From: Clarkia xantiana subsp. parviflora
Lineage: Eukaryota; Streptophyta; Magnoliopsida; Myrtales; Onagraceae
Assembly: GCA_036873135.1 (NCBI GenBank)
Contig: JAPTYO010000008.1
Location: 29,910,761-29,974,760, forward strand
Length of the DNA stretch: 64,000 nt
Reading direction: 5' to 3'
Part shown: in pieces, positions 46,400-56,818 of the stretch
Layout: each line of letters begins with the position of its first letter
How positions within the stretch are numbered: the first letter of the stretch is position 1
Position numbers and translations under genes: made by a program
Notes under the pieces: generated by a model
Told to the model about the DNA's origin: nothing
The model's input: only the letters and a program-made list of their open reading frames with translations
Databases searched by the model: none

Positions 46400-49194
46400 A
46401 TGTCTGGTAAGATTCTTCTCCTTATTATCCTTTTCCTTTTCATCTTTGATCTTCTTAGGTTTCAATTTTCCCCTCCTTTCTTCCCTCGACGACTTTCAGC
46501 CGAGGAATCTGCCATTGTTGGGCCACCTTTCGTCTTCAAGTATCTCAAGAACCTACTTGCGCCTATTAACTACGATAGGGCTTGTATAGAGTGCGGTATC
46601 TTCGAATCCTCCTTCGGGGCCCGCTATCCCTACGAGCAATCCCAGTTCAGTACTCGTGACGCTCGGATTACGCTCCCCAAGGGAGATGAGGTGTTCATCT
46701 CCCCAGGGCAGATTCGTGCGGGCATCCGACTCCCTTTCTGTCCGAGTTGGGTGGAGCTGTGCAACCATTACAAGACCTACCCCACAACCTTCTCTCCACA
46801 CGCAATCCGTACATGGATTGCCTTCCAAGTGTGGTGTGATATCAATAAGGAGGACTGGAGCTATACCCTGGAGCTCTGGCGGATCCTCTACAAGATGTCC
46901 TGTAACAAGGACGGGATCTGCTCCTTTGCCCCCCGCCAACCCGAGGGGACCGATGAGCAGTATAAGGAGATGGGTTGGGACAGGAAAGTGTCCTGGAAGA
47001 TTTGCAAAGAACGGGCCATCATCCATGACAAGGGGAATGATAATGCTAACTGGAAGGAACAATACTTCTTCATCAAGCCTGGTCCCATCGAGTGGCCGAG
47101 GACCGTCGTGGAAGCTGATCCCCCCGTGCCTTTCCGTTCATGGTCGGAGCAGACCAAGAGGGCCTTGATGCTTATCCAGGCCCGTCGCTGGGAGGAGGGT
47201 TACCAGCCCTTCGAGGCCACTTCCGTCACGGATCAGCAGCGGATCGAAATTGGGATTATGCTGATTGATCCCAAGGCCGGGGGAAAAGTTCATGATGGTG
47301 TTTCCAATGTAATTCTCTGGGTAATCTTCTAATTATTTCTTGTTTCCACTGCTTACAGCCCCTCGAACATCGCTGACCACCCGTCTGTTTCAGGAGGATA
47401 CCGATGCCTCCCATTCGCTGAAGCGCAAGAAGAAGTCCTCCCATCGAAAGACTTCTGCCACGTCGGGGCCGTCTCGGAAGAAGGCGAAGACCTCCGAGGC
47501 CCCAGGGTCTGCCCCCACCTCCGAGGGGCGGACTAATACGGATGTGGTCAGGGCCGCCTTCAACGTCCGCTCCGAAAAGGAAGGTAAGGAAGTTTTTCGT
47601 GCTATAAAGAGATATAGAGAATTGGTACCTCAGGACCTTCAAGCCTCCGATATGGAAGGACGGGTCAGGGATGTCAAGAATATCCTTCGAGGAGAAACTC
47701 CACACGTCCTCGAAACGGGTTATTACGACTTTTTCGGCCAAGAGAGATATATGGAGCGTTGTTTAATTTGGCACACCGATATCAAATTAACCCCGACTTA
47801 TTCGCCCCGCTGCAGGTCCTGCGGATGTCGCCCCTGCTGCACCTGCCTCAGACCCCGTGCCTGCAGCGGAGCCGATGGTGGAAGATGCCCCGACGGAGGC
47901 CCGTGGCGAATTTGGTCGGGTGACCAGCTTGGAGGACTCCCCCTCCGAAGATCAAGCTGAGGAGGAAGGCCTAATCCTCCGAGGAAAATCAAGGTCGACT
48001 CCTGCTAAGTCACCTGGTAGGAAGACGTCTCCACTCCCTGTCACGCCGCCATCGTCACCCGCACCGCCATCGCCACCAGTTAGGGGCGCGACTCCCGAAG
48101 TCCGAATAAGTGAAGATGAGGGGGCTCGCCTGGTAGTACCTCCATTCCCCTTGGATGGAGACTACTACCAGGCCTTCTCCTCGGAGCAGCGCGCCGAGCC
48201 TTGGAGACCGGTGGAGTCCCTTCAGGGGATTCCTCTACATCGGGGGTGTCAGGAGAAGAACCTGGCCTTACACCTGGTGTCGGGCTCGGTCCCGCCCTCA
48301 CTGAGGCGTCCCCTCTCGCTGGACGAGGAGGACATCGAGGCGGACATCCGGCAAATGGCCGTCCGTCGGATAGAGGTAGGTACACTTTGTTTTTATTCAT
48401 CTGGAAGTATTCCGATTTTTAGATACTAAGCTATATTTTGCCCTCAGGAAATGGCGGACCAGGATCGTTGCTTCGGCTACATCCTGTCTCTGCGAAAGGC
48501 GTTGGAGCAAGAACGGGCCAACTCCAACCTCGAGAGCTTGACCAAGCTCCAGGAGGACCTAGCTGCCTCCGAGGCGTCAAGGCTCCGAGCGGAGGAGGGT
48601 AAAAAGCGAGCCGAAGAGCGGGCCGAAGAGGTTAGGCAACAGGCTGAGGAGGACAGGCAGCGGGCCGAGGAGGTCAGGGCCAAGCTTGCTCAAGAGGCCC
48701 AATCCCAGCAAAGGCGAATTCTAAGCCTTGAGAGCTCGCTTAGGCGAGAGCAGCAAGCGGCCTTGGCGGATCGGAGCCAGGCTGCCTTCGATAAGGCAGC
48801 GTTGCAAGAAACTGCTGAGCGGCTGAAGCTTGAGAAGCAGAGGGCCATCGCGGAGCTAGAGGAGGCAAAGGCGGATCATTCCGCCCAAATAACAAACGCG
48901 AAGGTCCAGGCCCGCGAAGAATATCGGAGCTCGGAGGACTTCAAAGCGGACGCGGCAAGACATTGTCAGGAAGATTTGCAGAATGCCATCCTTGATATTG
49001 TCGAAGAGCTTAATGAAACCTACGGGGACTCCATCGACTTGAGGAAGTCCAAGACTCTCGGCCTAGCCGCAGAGACGTACCTTAGCCTCCCGTCGGAGAG
49101 CTCCTCCGAAGACGCCGACGAGCCTCCTACCGATCCCTCTGAGCCTGCCCCTCCAAAGCCCTCTGAAGATTCAGCGCCCGAGGACCGAGTTTAA
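46400..49194 (+). CDS. antisense gene of the Tat-type element, five-exon model, about 770 residues
   Basis: Plus-strand gene inside the minus-strand element. Exons I infer: 46400-46406, 46500-47308, 47394-47583, 47816-48375 and 48448-49194. All four introns (93, 85, 232 and 72 bases) are GT-AG, with strong donors GTAAG (46407) and GTAAGG (47584), and all junctions keep phase; the coding total of 2313 divides by three. Residues 1-270 form a globular domain with a GIRLPF block, WIAFQVWCDIN and WSYTLELWRILYKM, resembling the plant 'putative gypsy-type transposon' (Transposase_28-like) family of Tat antisense ORFs. Residues 280-305 are basic (KRKKK, SRKKAK), possibly nuclear-localising. A Pro/Ser/acidic linker follows. 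About 538-690 is a long coiled coil, and the tail is acidic. The biochemical role is unknown. The gene is open throughout, unlike its decayed relative at 28629-30703. Confidence 0.72.
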
Positions 49195-49304
49195 TTTGTA
49201 AAATCTTAAGTCTTCGTACTCCTTCCTCCTCATCTCCCTTGTATCGAACCTCTTAGGCCTTCGAGCCTTTTATTACTGTCTTTTTCGATTATGTTCTTCA
49301 TAGC

Positions 49305-49960
49305 GCTTTTATCGGGCCTTAAGAACCTTAAGGCTTTCGGACGTCCAACGACGCTTTTTAATCGAACCTTAAAAACTTAAGGATTTTCGGACGTCCAATG
49401 ACGCTTTTTAATCGGACCTTAAAACTTAAGGATTTTCGGACGTCCAATGACGCTTTTTAATCGGACCTTAAAAACTTAAGGATTTTCGGACGTCCAATGA
49501 CGCTTTTTAATCGAACCTTAAAAACTTAAGGATTTTCGGACGTCCAATGACGCTTTTTAATCGAACCTTAAAAACTAAAGGATTTTCGGACGTCCAATGA
49601 CGCTTTTTAATCGAACCTTAAAAACTTAAGGATTTTCGGACGTCCAATGACGCTTTTTAATCGAACCTTAAAAACTTAAGGATTTTCGGACGTCCAATGA
49701 CGCTTTTTAATCGAACCTTAAAAACTTAAGGATTTTCGGACGTCCAATGACGCTTTTTAATCGGACCTTAAAAACTTAAGGATTTTCGGACGTCCAATGA
49801 CGCTTTTTAATCGAACCTTAAAAACTTAAGGATTTTCGGACGTCCAATGACGCTTTTTAATCGAACCTTAAAAACTTAAGGATTTTCGGACGTCCAATGA
49901 CGCTTTTTAATCGGACCTTAAAAACTTAAGGATTTTCGGACGTCCAATGACGCTTTTTAA
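49305..49960. repeat. 50-bp tandem array with hairpin in each unit
   Basis: Thirteen nearly identical 50-bp units (the block cgctttttaa starts at 49352, 49402, 49451, 49501, then every 50 to 49951) plus a degenerate first copy near 49303. Each has CCTTAA-aaac-TTAAGG, a six-base stem with a short loop, and gattttcggacgtccaatga. It lies between the stop codons of the convergent antisense gene (49194) and pol (50089). Confidence 0.97.
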
Positions 49961-50088
49961 TGTATCGAGAACAACTCAGGAACACTTTGATCAGAAGTAA
50001 CCTCTTTATTGATTGATGTCTTTAACATAGCATGCACCGCTCAGGGCGACTTAATTACATCTTCGCCCCTCTACGGACGACTTATTTG

Positions 50089-52302
50089 TCAAACATGGCA
50101 TTTCTTCAGATGTTCACCACTAAAGGTGTTTCTTAAAACCTTGCCGTCGAGATCCTCTAACTTGTAAGCGTTCGGGGCCGGCATGCCTACGATCTTGTAA
50201 GGCCCTTCCCATTTCGGGGACATCTTGTTGATCCGATCTTGTAGGGCGAATTCATTCCGTCGTAGGACCAGTTCTCCTGCGTAGAACTGTCGCGACTTGA
50301 CCTTCCGATTGTAGTACCTGGCCGTCGCCAAACGCATCCGAGCTTGCGCTATGTCGGCCTCCAGCCGTTTTTCCTCTAGCAAGGATAACTCCAGGCGCCT
50401 TGTTTCGTCATTCGTCAAAGGTCCTATCCTGGCTCTTCCTGGACTCGTCGAGGGCTCATAGCTGCTGGTTCGGTGGGACGCCACCGCGATTTCCACGGGA
50501 GCGACCGCCTCTGTTCCATAAACAAGAGCAAACGGGGTTTCACCTGTTGACCGCTTGGGTGTCGTTCGGACCGCCCACAACACGTTCTCCAGTTCGTCCA
50601 GCCATTTTCCGTCCAACGCGTAGACCCTCTTCTTTAAGCCCTCCATCACGATTTTGTTGGCTGCCTCTACCTGCCCATTGGTCTGAGCGTGGTGGACGGA
50701 TGCTGTTCGATGCTCGATACCGAACTCGTCTAGGAACCTCTCCAACTGTGCCCCATTAAACGGAGGACCATTGTCACTGATGATCACCTTCGGCACCCCA
50801 TATCTCGACAAAATTCGGGTCTGAAGGAACTTAATGATATGTCCTGCTGTTGTTTTGGCTAACGGCTTAGCCTCGATCCACTTCGAGAAGTAGTCGATCG
50901 CGACCAGCAGATGTGTGCACTGGCTCTTTGCTTTCGGAAGGGGTCCCACCAGGTCAATGCCCCACTGTGCGAAGGGCCAAGCACTCCCAATGGGCATCAA
51001 ATCAGCGGCGGGGGCTGTTATATTCGAAGCATATCTCTGACACGCGTCACAGGATCGAACAAGCGCCGTTGCTTCCTTATTCATCGTAGGCCAATAATAT
51101 CCCAAGTTCAACGCCTTCCTCAGGATAGATCGAGCGCCCTCGTGACAGGCTGCGACTCCTTCATGCAATTCTCTCAGAATCCGAGTCGTATCGGGTTCGG
51201 CCACGCATTTCAAGAAGGGCGTCGAAAGCAGACCCTTTTTGTACAACTGGTTGTCCACCATTGCGTAATTAATTGACATTCGTCGCAGTCGCTCCGCTGC
51301 CACTTTATCTTCAGGAAGTGCCCCCGTCGTTAAGTACACAATTATCGGGGTCATCCAAGTGGATTCCTCCTCTGCCCCTGTCCCGATAGCGCCCACCTCC
51401 GACGGATCGGTGGTCGATAGAATCACCTTCTCCAAGAAGTGTACCTTCCGACTCTCTTCCAAAGGTGCCCCCAAGGCATATTTGCTCAAGGCATCAGCCT
51501 CCACATTCTCTTCCCTCGGAATCGCCTCGATATCAAAGCTTTTGAAGCTCTCCTTCAAGGTCCTAGCCTCCTGAAGATACTTCTTCATGACCGGATTCTT
51601 TGCTCCATACTGCCCCCGAACCTGATTTACAATCAGGCTAGCATCACACTTCACCCTCAAATGTTTAATTCCGGTGCCCTTTGCGATTTTCAGCCCCGTT
51701 ATGAGAGCCTCATACTCCGCCTCGTTATTGGTGGCTCTAAATGTCAGGGCCAATGCATATCGAAGTGGCTCCGCCCCGCCTGGCGGAATCAATACGAACC
51801 CCGCACCCGATCCGTCCGAGCTTGAGGAGCCATCCGTGTACAACTCCCAGGTGTTCCCCTTATTTGGCTGTTCCGACTGCCCCGCCGTCGGGACCTCTTC
51901 AGTATTCCCGGTTGCCCCCTCTACTGTTTCCGTTGCGGATGGATCGGGAACAGTAGACTCAACTATAAAGTCGGCCAATGCCTGCCCTTTGATAGCTGTT
52001 CTTGGAGCGAAATGAATCCGAAATTCGCTAAGTTCCACGGCCCACTTTACTAGTCTCCCCGACGCATCAGGCCGGTTCAAGAAGTGTTTCAGTGGCTGAT
52101 CAGTCAACACCGTAATTTCATGCGCATGGAAGTAGGGCCGTAACTTTCGAGCAGTAATAATCAACGCGAAGAGGTACTTCTCAATCGGAGGGTAATTCAT
52201 TTCACTCCTGGCAAACGCCTTGCTTACATAATAGACAGGAATCTGATTGCCCTCGACAGCTTTAACTAGAACAGAGCTTATTGCAAACGAAGAAATAGCC
52301 AA
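50089..52302 (-). CDS. partial pol: RNase H, archaeal-type RNase H and integrase (Tat-type element)
   Basis: The first Met at 52302 is within the RT-linked RNase H, so this is a remnant, not a natural start. Residues 1-120: RNase H (PVYYVSKAFARSEMNYPP, VLTDQPLKHFL). About 150-285: second RNase H with WELYTDGSSS, NNEAEYEALI, KCDASLIVNQ and EADALS carrying its acidic residues, diagnostic of the Tat group. About 375-430: integrase zinc-binding His-His-Cys-Cys (HEGVAACHEGARS, CDACQ). About 440-600: catalytic core (GIDLVGPLP, SDNGPPFNG, with Glu in NGQVEAANK). The C-terminus ends GEHLKKCHV. The 737-residue frame is open. Reverse transcriptase and protease, normally upstream, are deleted at the junction with gag near 52365. 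Confidence 0.92.
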   Translation of the reverse strand: MAISSFAISSVLVKAVEGNQIPVYYVSKAFARSEMNYPPIEKYLFALIITARKLRPYFHAHEITVLTDQPLKHFLNRPDASGRLVKWAVELSEFRIHFAPRTAIKGQALADFIVESTVPDPSATETVEGATGNTEEVPTAGQSEQPNKGNTWELYTDGSSSSDGSGAGFVLIPPGGAEPLRYALALTFRATNNEAEYEALITGLKIAKGTGIKHLRVKCDASLIVNQVRGQYGAKNPVMKKYLQEARTLKESFKSFDIEAIPREENVEADALSKYALGAPLEESRKVHFLEKVILSTTDPSEVGAIGTGAEEESTWMTPIIVYLTTGALPEDKVAAERLRRMSINYAMVDNQLYKKGLLSTPFLKCVAEPDTTRILRELHEGVAACHEGARSILRKALNLGYYWPTMNKEATALVRSCDACQRYASNITAPAADLMPIGSAWPFAQWGIDLVGPLPKAKSQCTHLLVAIDYFSKWIEAKPLAKTTAGHIIKFLQTRILSRYGVPKVIISDNGPPFNGAQLERFLDEFGIEHRTASVHHAQTNGQVEAANKIVMEGLKKRVYALDGKWLDELENVLWAVRTTPKRSTGETPFALVYGTEAVAPVEIAVASHRTSSYEPSTSPGRARIGPLTNDETRRLELSLLEEKRLEADIAQARMRLATARYYNRKVKSRQFYAGELVLRRNEFALQDRINKMSPKWEGPYKIVGMPAPNAYKLEDLDGKVLRNTFSGEHLKKCHV

Positions 52303-52364
52303 ATAAAGATAGAGCGGCTCGCCTGGAGTTGGCTTCGCAAGTGGCGGGAGGTCGCGGAGGTCTT

Positions 52365-53653
52365 ACCGCCAAGACCTCTTTCAAAGGCCTGTTGAGGGGG
52401 GTAAACTCCTCCCTCTGACTGTCCCTCTTGGTCGGACGCCTATCCTCCCTCCGATCGGAGCGTCCACGACTCCGACTGCCCTCGGAGCTATCCTTCCTGT
52501 GTCGGTTGTCCAATGGTTTGAACAACTGCTTTCCTTCGCGCCCCTTGGGAGGAGCCAATTCTCCGGCAGCGATCTTCGACTCTTGGACGTCGATTTGCTG
52601 TTTTACCCTCGCCTGGAGTGCCTCCATGTTCCAGACTTTTTTGGCCGCGACGCTGTGAAGTAAGTCGGAGCCGTAGGGGGGATTGAGGTTTTTCAGGAAG
52701 GTACGGATGGCTTCGCCCTCCGATATCTCCTCATCCAGCTCGGTCATACCAGCCGTGTAACGCTGGTAGTATTGGGCCAGCGATTCATCGGGCCTCTGGA
52801 CCACCTCATGCAGGGTCCGAACACTCTTCAGCAGCCGTCGACGCCCTTGGTACTGGGCGATGAATCGCTGATGCATATCCTTCCAACAGGTTATACATCC
52901 AGTGGGCAGACTGTAGAACCATGTCATCGCCTTCTCTCCCAAGGTACTTGGGAACAACGCACAGATAACATCCTCATCTGGGGTCCTGCCCATGCACGCT
53001 GTCAGGTGCTTCTGCACGTGGCGAACCGGGTCCGCGACCCCGTCGTACTCGTCTATCTTCGGGATACCCAAGCCTGGAGGGGCCAGGGTATGGATCAATC
53101 TGGGAACGAAAGGATGGGTCTCCTGACTCCCCAATTCCGACATCATGGGCTTCTGATCTCCCATGCAAATACCCACAATCTTCACCACCTGATCAGCAGT
53201 GAGGGGACCATTCAGGGGAATAGTCCTTTGTTGCACTGGCCCTGGTCCATCGACCACGAAATTCTCCGCCGGTGCTGGATTAGGGGGAATGGGCTGTTCC
53301 CTCAACGGAGGGGGTGGTGGTAGGTTGTCGTCTACCTGCCTTCTGGGCGCATCTCGCCGCGGAGGGAGCGGCGGTAGATCGGTCTGCCTTCTAGCAGCTT
53401 CTCTTCGGTCTAGGAGGGCCTCCATGGCCTCCATGAATAGGGGCATGGCCTCTGCCACTACCCTCGCCAGCTCCGGATTCTGGGAAGGTGTCTCGTTCCT
53501 GGATCCACCAGGGGGGTTGTTCCTTCGCGCGGTATCGTCTCGGCGAGTGCTGTCACCATCGTCTCTCAGATCCTGATGCTGGGTAGCGTCCTCAGGGGGA
53601 TTGCTGGTGGCCGGCACTTGCTTGCCTGAACGCTGCGATCTGTTGCCAGCCAT
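52365..53653 (-). CDS. gag of the Tat-type element, C-terminally truncated
   Basis: The ATG at 53653 is about 50 bases after the PBS. After a Pro/Arg-rich N-terminus the Retrotrans_gag core is seen: KIDEYDGVADPVRHVQKHL, ALFPSTLGEKAMTWFYSLP, WKDMHQRFIAQY and ESLAQYYQRYTAGM. A basic Arg/Asp/Ser-rich segment and EEFTPLNRPLKEVLAV follow. In this family a zinc knuckle and the protease come next; here the frame runs straight into RNase H sequence in the wrong frame and stops at 52262, giving a 463-residue product with an aberrant tail. The capsid part is intact, so particles could in principle still be made. Confidence 0.9.
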
Positions 53654-53701
53654 GGAATGGAATCAGAGGGAAGCAAACTTACTTTTGGCTTTTTGTTGCG
53701 T

Positions 53702-53718
53702 TCCCACAGACGGCGCCA
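53702..53718 (-). other. primer binding site of the Tat-type element
   Basis: Minus strand TGGCGCCGTCTGTGGGA, one base after the LTR end CAACA. Identical to the site of element E at 5408-5424. Confidence 0.9.
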
Positions 53719-53719
53719 A

Positions 53720-54369
53720 TGTTGGATCACGGCAGGAGCTCCGGTTACGGTGACGGATTCCTTAGCTCCTCGCAATCCTGCAGAAGGGGAATAGAGGGCA
53801 GTGGCCCAGAATCCCTCTCCGATGCTTAACGTAAGTACGGCAGTCAACAGAGCAAGCAAGCAGTATTTGTGTATGTCTAAAAACGTAACCCTAATCTGGA
53901 ATAACTTCCCTCCTTTTATAGAGGAAAGGCTATCCCAGTTACCTGATTAGGCGGTTGGATTGTGATCCATTATCCCACATATCTCGCCGTATATCTTGCC
54001 ATGTATCTTGTACAGTTATTCGTATCCCACATATCTCGCCCATTATACCACTATTATAATCATGGCGAGATTTCCGGGATTGGGCTCTTACTGGCGAGTC
54101 TCGATCATTATCGGAGGCTCCCAAGTTACATCGTTGAGGATTCGGTATCGGGGAGTGGTGTCAACTCCCATATCGGGACCGACTACGTCCAGGTCCGATA
54201 TCTTCGGGGCTCTTCCCTATCGGAGCCATACTTGCTCGGGGCCATTCAATATCGGGGCCTCCTTCCGTCGGAGCCCTTCTCCTTCCAGCAGCCCAGCTCC
54301 TAGCCCTCTAGGCCTAGTCGCCGTTTGCCAATCGTTAAGGGGCCTAACGGCCTTTGCCAATGCCCATCA
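53720..54369 (-). repeat. 5' LTR of the Tat-type element
   Basis: 650 bases, nearly identical to 45163-45812, flanked on the outside by the TSD copy TCTAG at 54370-54374. Contains the promoter for genomic RNA on the minus strand. Confidence 0.95.
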
Positions 54370-54374
54370 TCTAG

Positions 54375-55315
54375 CTAGAGAATATTAGTCTCCACTAAAA
54401 CTAACATTCCTTCAAAATACGACGTTTCTTTTATATATTAAGTAAAATGTGTCTAAATCTAATGGTACGTACCGTACTTAATTAATGTGAAGCCAAGCCT
54501 ACTTAATAATAGGAGAATGTGAATCTGCGAGGTTGTAGTAGGATATAATAATAATTAATTGACTTTTGTAGCCCCCATAATCTATCTGCCCGTCAGCAGA
54601 ACATTCACTACACTATAAAAGTTGTTTGTTAGTAATAACAATATCAGAAATTATTGGATTGGATTCAATTCACAAAATTAAAATATTTGTGAATTGAAAT
54701 ATTTATATGGAGATGAAATTGCTATCTATTCTAAAAATTATCATCTTTTAAATCATCATAATTAGTAATAAATAATGTATGTTTTCAGAACTGTTGTGCG
54801 TCATATTGTCTTTGTCTTCTCTTAATATATAAATAAATTCATTCGGAAGCTAAAGCCTTTAGGGTTAGACCCTGGGCCCATTATAATTTGAAGGCTTACT
54901 AGATAACTAAACTTATCGGGCTTGTGGCTTTTTTCATGGAAATTGGGAAACAATTTTTAGTTTGATTTTAAAAAATAAATAACTTATCAATTATTTTTAT
55001 TTTCAAAAGTAATTGACAGCCCAACCTCTTGCTGCGCCCTTTTAGCAAGAGTTGTAATTTTATTATGTTCATATTTATTTTTTATAAATAGAGTGTGTAA
55101 ATAATTTAAATTAGGACTCTGATGCTTTTGCAACATATATCAACCAACTCGGTTTTTTTTTTTTTGGTTAAAACAACTCGGGTTTGGGTTTCGCAAGGTA
55201 TAGTGAAGCTGTTATAATATATATAGCCATTTCCGTTTGTTAGACTTTAGGCTTTCATTTCAGCCCAGCACAAAGTCATAAACTAGCGGCCCATATAGGC
55301 TTACATGGTTTTACA
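54375..55315. other. AT-rich intergenic region
   Basis: No gene recognised. The first bases are the right-hand continuation of the target site of the Tat-type element. Confidence 0.4.
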
Positions 55316-55871
55316 TAGGGGTGAGCGGTTCCGGGTACCCAGTACTTTTAGGGTATCCTAGAACCAAACCAATACTAAACGGTTCCTAACTTTATTACCC
55401 AGAACCGTACCAGAACATTTAGGAACCGAAACCGTACCAGAACCGTTAAGAGCCAATCGGTTCCGGGTACCCGTTAAGGAACCGGTTACAAATTTTCAAA
55501 CTAAATAATATAATTTTAGGTACTAGTTGGAACCGGGTTCTGGATACCCAGTTGGAATCGGGTTCTCGGTAGCCAATTGAAACTGAAATTTATGTTATAC
55601 CAAGTGAATCATAAAAATAATTATATCATTTTCCACAAACCAATTTTATATTTGTTAAATGTTTAGTGTTTTTTTAATTTATATATATATAACGGTTCCG
55701 GTTCCGGGTATTTGGGTACCCGAAAACTTATCCCGGAACCAGAACCGAAAATACCGGTTCTTGAAATTTAATCCCAGAACCGTACCAGAACCATTTACAT
55801 CTACCCGGAACCTACCAAATGACCGGTTCCGGTCCGGTTCCGGTTCCAACTGGGTAATTTGCTCACCCCTA
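55316..55871. mobile_element. hAT-type MITE, 556 bp
   Basis: Perfect 11-bp terminal inverted repeats TAGGGGTGAGC / GCTCACCCCTA and a perfect 8-bp TSD GTTTTACA (55308-55315 and 55872-55879), both hallmarks of hAT elements. The interior is dense with ggttcc/ggaacc and gggtaccc motifs in both orientations. No transposase, so it is non-autonomous. Confidence 0.92.
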
Positions 55872-55914
55872 GTTTTACACATACATTTTTTTTTAAGGGT
55901 GTTGATTTATTAGG

Positions 55915-56809
55915 GGTTAAAGGTACTTTAGGTGCCACATGTTTGACCAGTGTAGGTTTTTGGTGCAATATGTTTAGTTTTGTAGGTTTTTGGTGCCATA
56001 TGTTTGAAATGTTGTATGTTTTTTGTTCTTCCGTTAGTCAACAGTTAGTTTGACCGTTAAATACTTTTATTTTGTTCAATTTAACCCTCAAATTTATATT
56101 TCTAAAATTTAATATTTACATTTTAGTCCCAAGTGTTTGCTCAAGTCACCGTCGAAGGCCGCCGACCACCCACCACCTCCAAAGCCGCCGCCAACCACCA
56201 CCATTTGGGGCTGGAAACCACCCCAATTGGTGGTGGGCGGCCCCTATTGGTGGTGGCCGGCCCCGAGGGCTGCATCCACCACCGATTGGTGGTGGCCACC
56301 CCAATTGGGGCCGGCCACCACCAATTGGTGGTGGCTGCAGCCCTAATCGGGCCGGCCACCACCATTTGGGGCCGCCCACCACCCCAAATGGTGGTGGCCG
56401 TCTCGATTAGGGTTGTAGCCGCCACCAATCGGTGGTAGCCAGCCCCGATTGGGCTGGCCACCACCAATTGGGACCGGCCACCACCAATTGGGGTGGTTTC
56501 CAGCCTCAAGTGGTGGTGGCCGGCCATTTTCGTGGTGGTCGACGGCGGCTTTAGAGGTGGTGGGTGGTGGACGGTGACTTGAGCAAACAATAGGGACTAA
56601 AGTGTAAATATTAAATTTTAGAAATATAAATTTGAGGACTAAATTGAACAAAATAAAAGTATTTAACGGTCAAACTAACTGTTGACTAACGGAAGAACAA
56701 AAAACATACAACATCTCAAACATAAGGCACCAAAAGCCTACAAAACTAAACATATGACACCAAAAACCTACACCGGTCAAACATGTGGCACCAAAAGTAC
56801 CTTTAAACC
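55915..56809. mobile_element. foldback Mutator-like element with GC-rich palindromic core
   Basis: Ends GGTTAAAGGTAC and, inverted, GGTTTAAAGGTAC; 9-bp TSD TTTATTAGG (55906-55914 and 56810-56818), the length typical of Mutator-like elements. The two arms match for more than 300 bases each, so nearly the whole element is one large inverted repeat. The core (about 56160-56560) is made of ccaccaccaattggtggtgg and ggccggcc palindromes. The Pro/Gly/Trp-rich ORFs on both strands come from this symmetry; no transposase is present. Confidence 0.9.
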
Positions 56810-56818
56810 TTTATTAGG

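Larger units (their letters stand above)
45163..54369 (-). mobile_element. young Tat-type gypsy retrotransposon, internally deleted, with antisense gene
   Basis: Complete 9.2-kb element on the minus strand. LTRs at 45163-45812 (3' LTR) and 53720-54369 (5' LTR) are 650 bases each and differ at only three positions by eye. The TSD is TCTAG at 45158-45162 and 54370-54374. The PBS is at 53702-53718, and a polypurine tract (minus strand TTGGGGGCAAA) touches the 3' LTR at 45813. Order in element sense: LTR, PBS, gag, RNase H, second RNase H, integrase, 50-bp repeat array, antisense gene, polypurine tract, LTR. The second (archaeal-type) RNase H and the antisense gene before the 3' LTR are Tat-lineage traits. 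Protease and RT are deleted, so it would need a helper element to move. Confidence 0.95.

Noticed and set aside
47584..47815. Open frame through the third intron of the antisense gene
   Set aside because: The frame continues for some codons, but GTAAGG at 47584 and CTGCAG at 47815 are in phase and the downstream frame differs, so an intron is the better model.
46553..48400. Minus-strand ORFs opposite the antisense gene
   Set aside because: No recognisable motifs, while the plus strand has a coherent spliced frame.
49305..49960. Regular 50-bp repeats resembling a CRISPR array
   Set aside because: There are no unique spacers; the whole unit repeats, and the context is a plant retrotransposon.
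50400..53576. Plus-strand ORFs opposite gag and pol
   Set aside because: The minus strand carries clear gag, RNase H and integrase motifs; the plus-strand frames have none and lack splice support, unlike 46400-49194.
56072..56651. Pro/Trp/Gly-rich ORFs on both strands
   Set aside because: They are mirror images produced by the foldback element; plus- and minus-strand products share the same start sequence.
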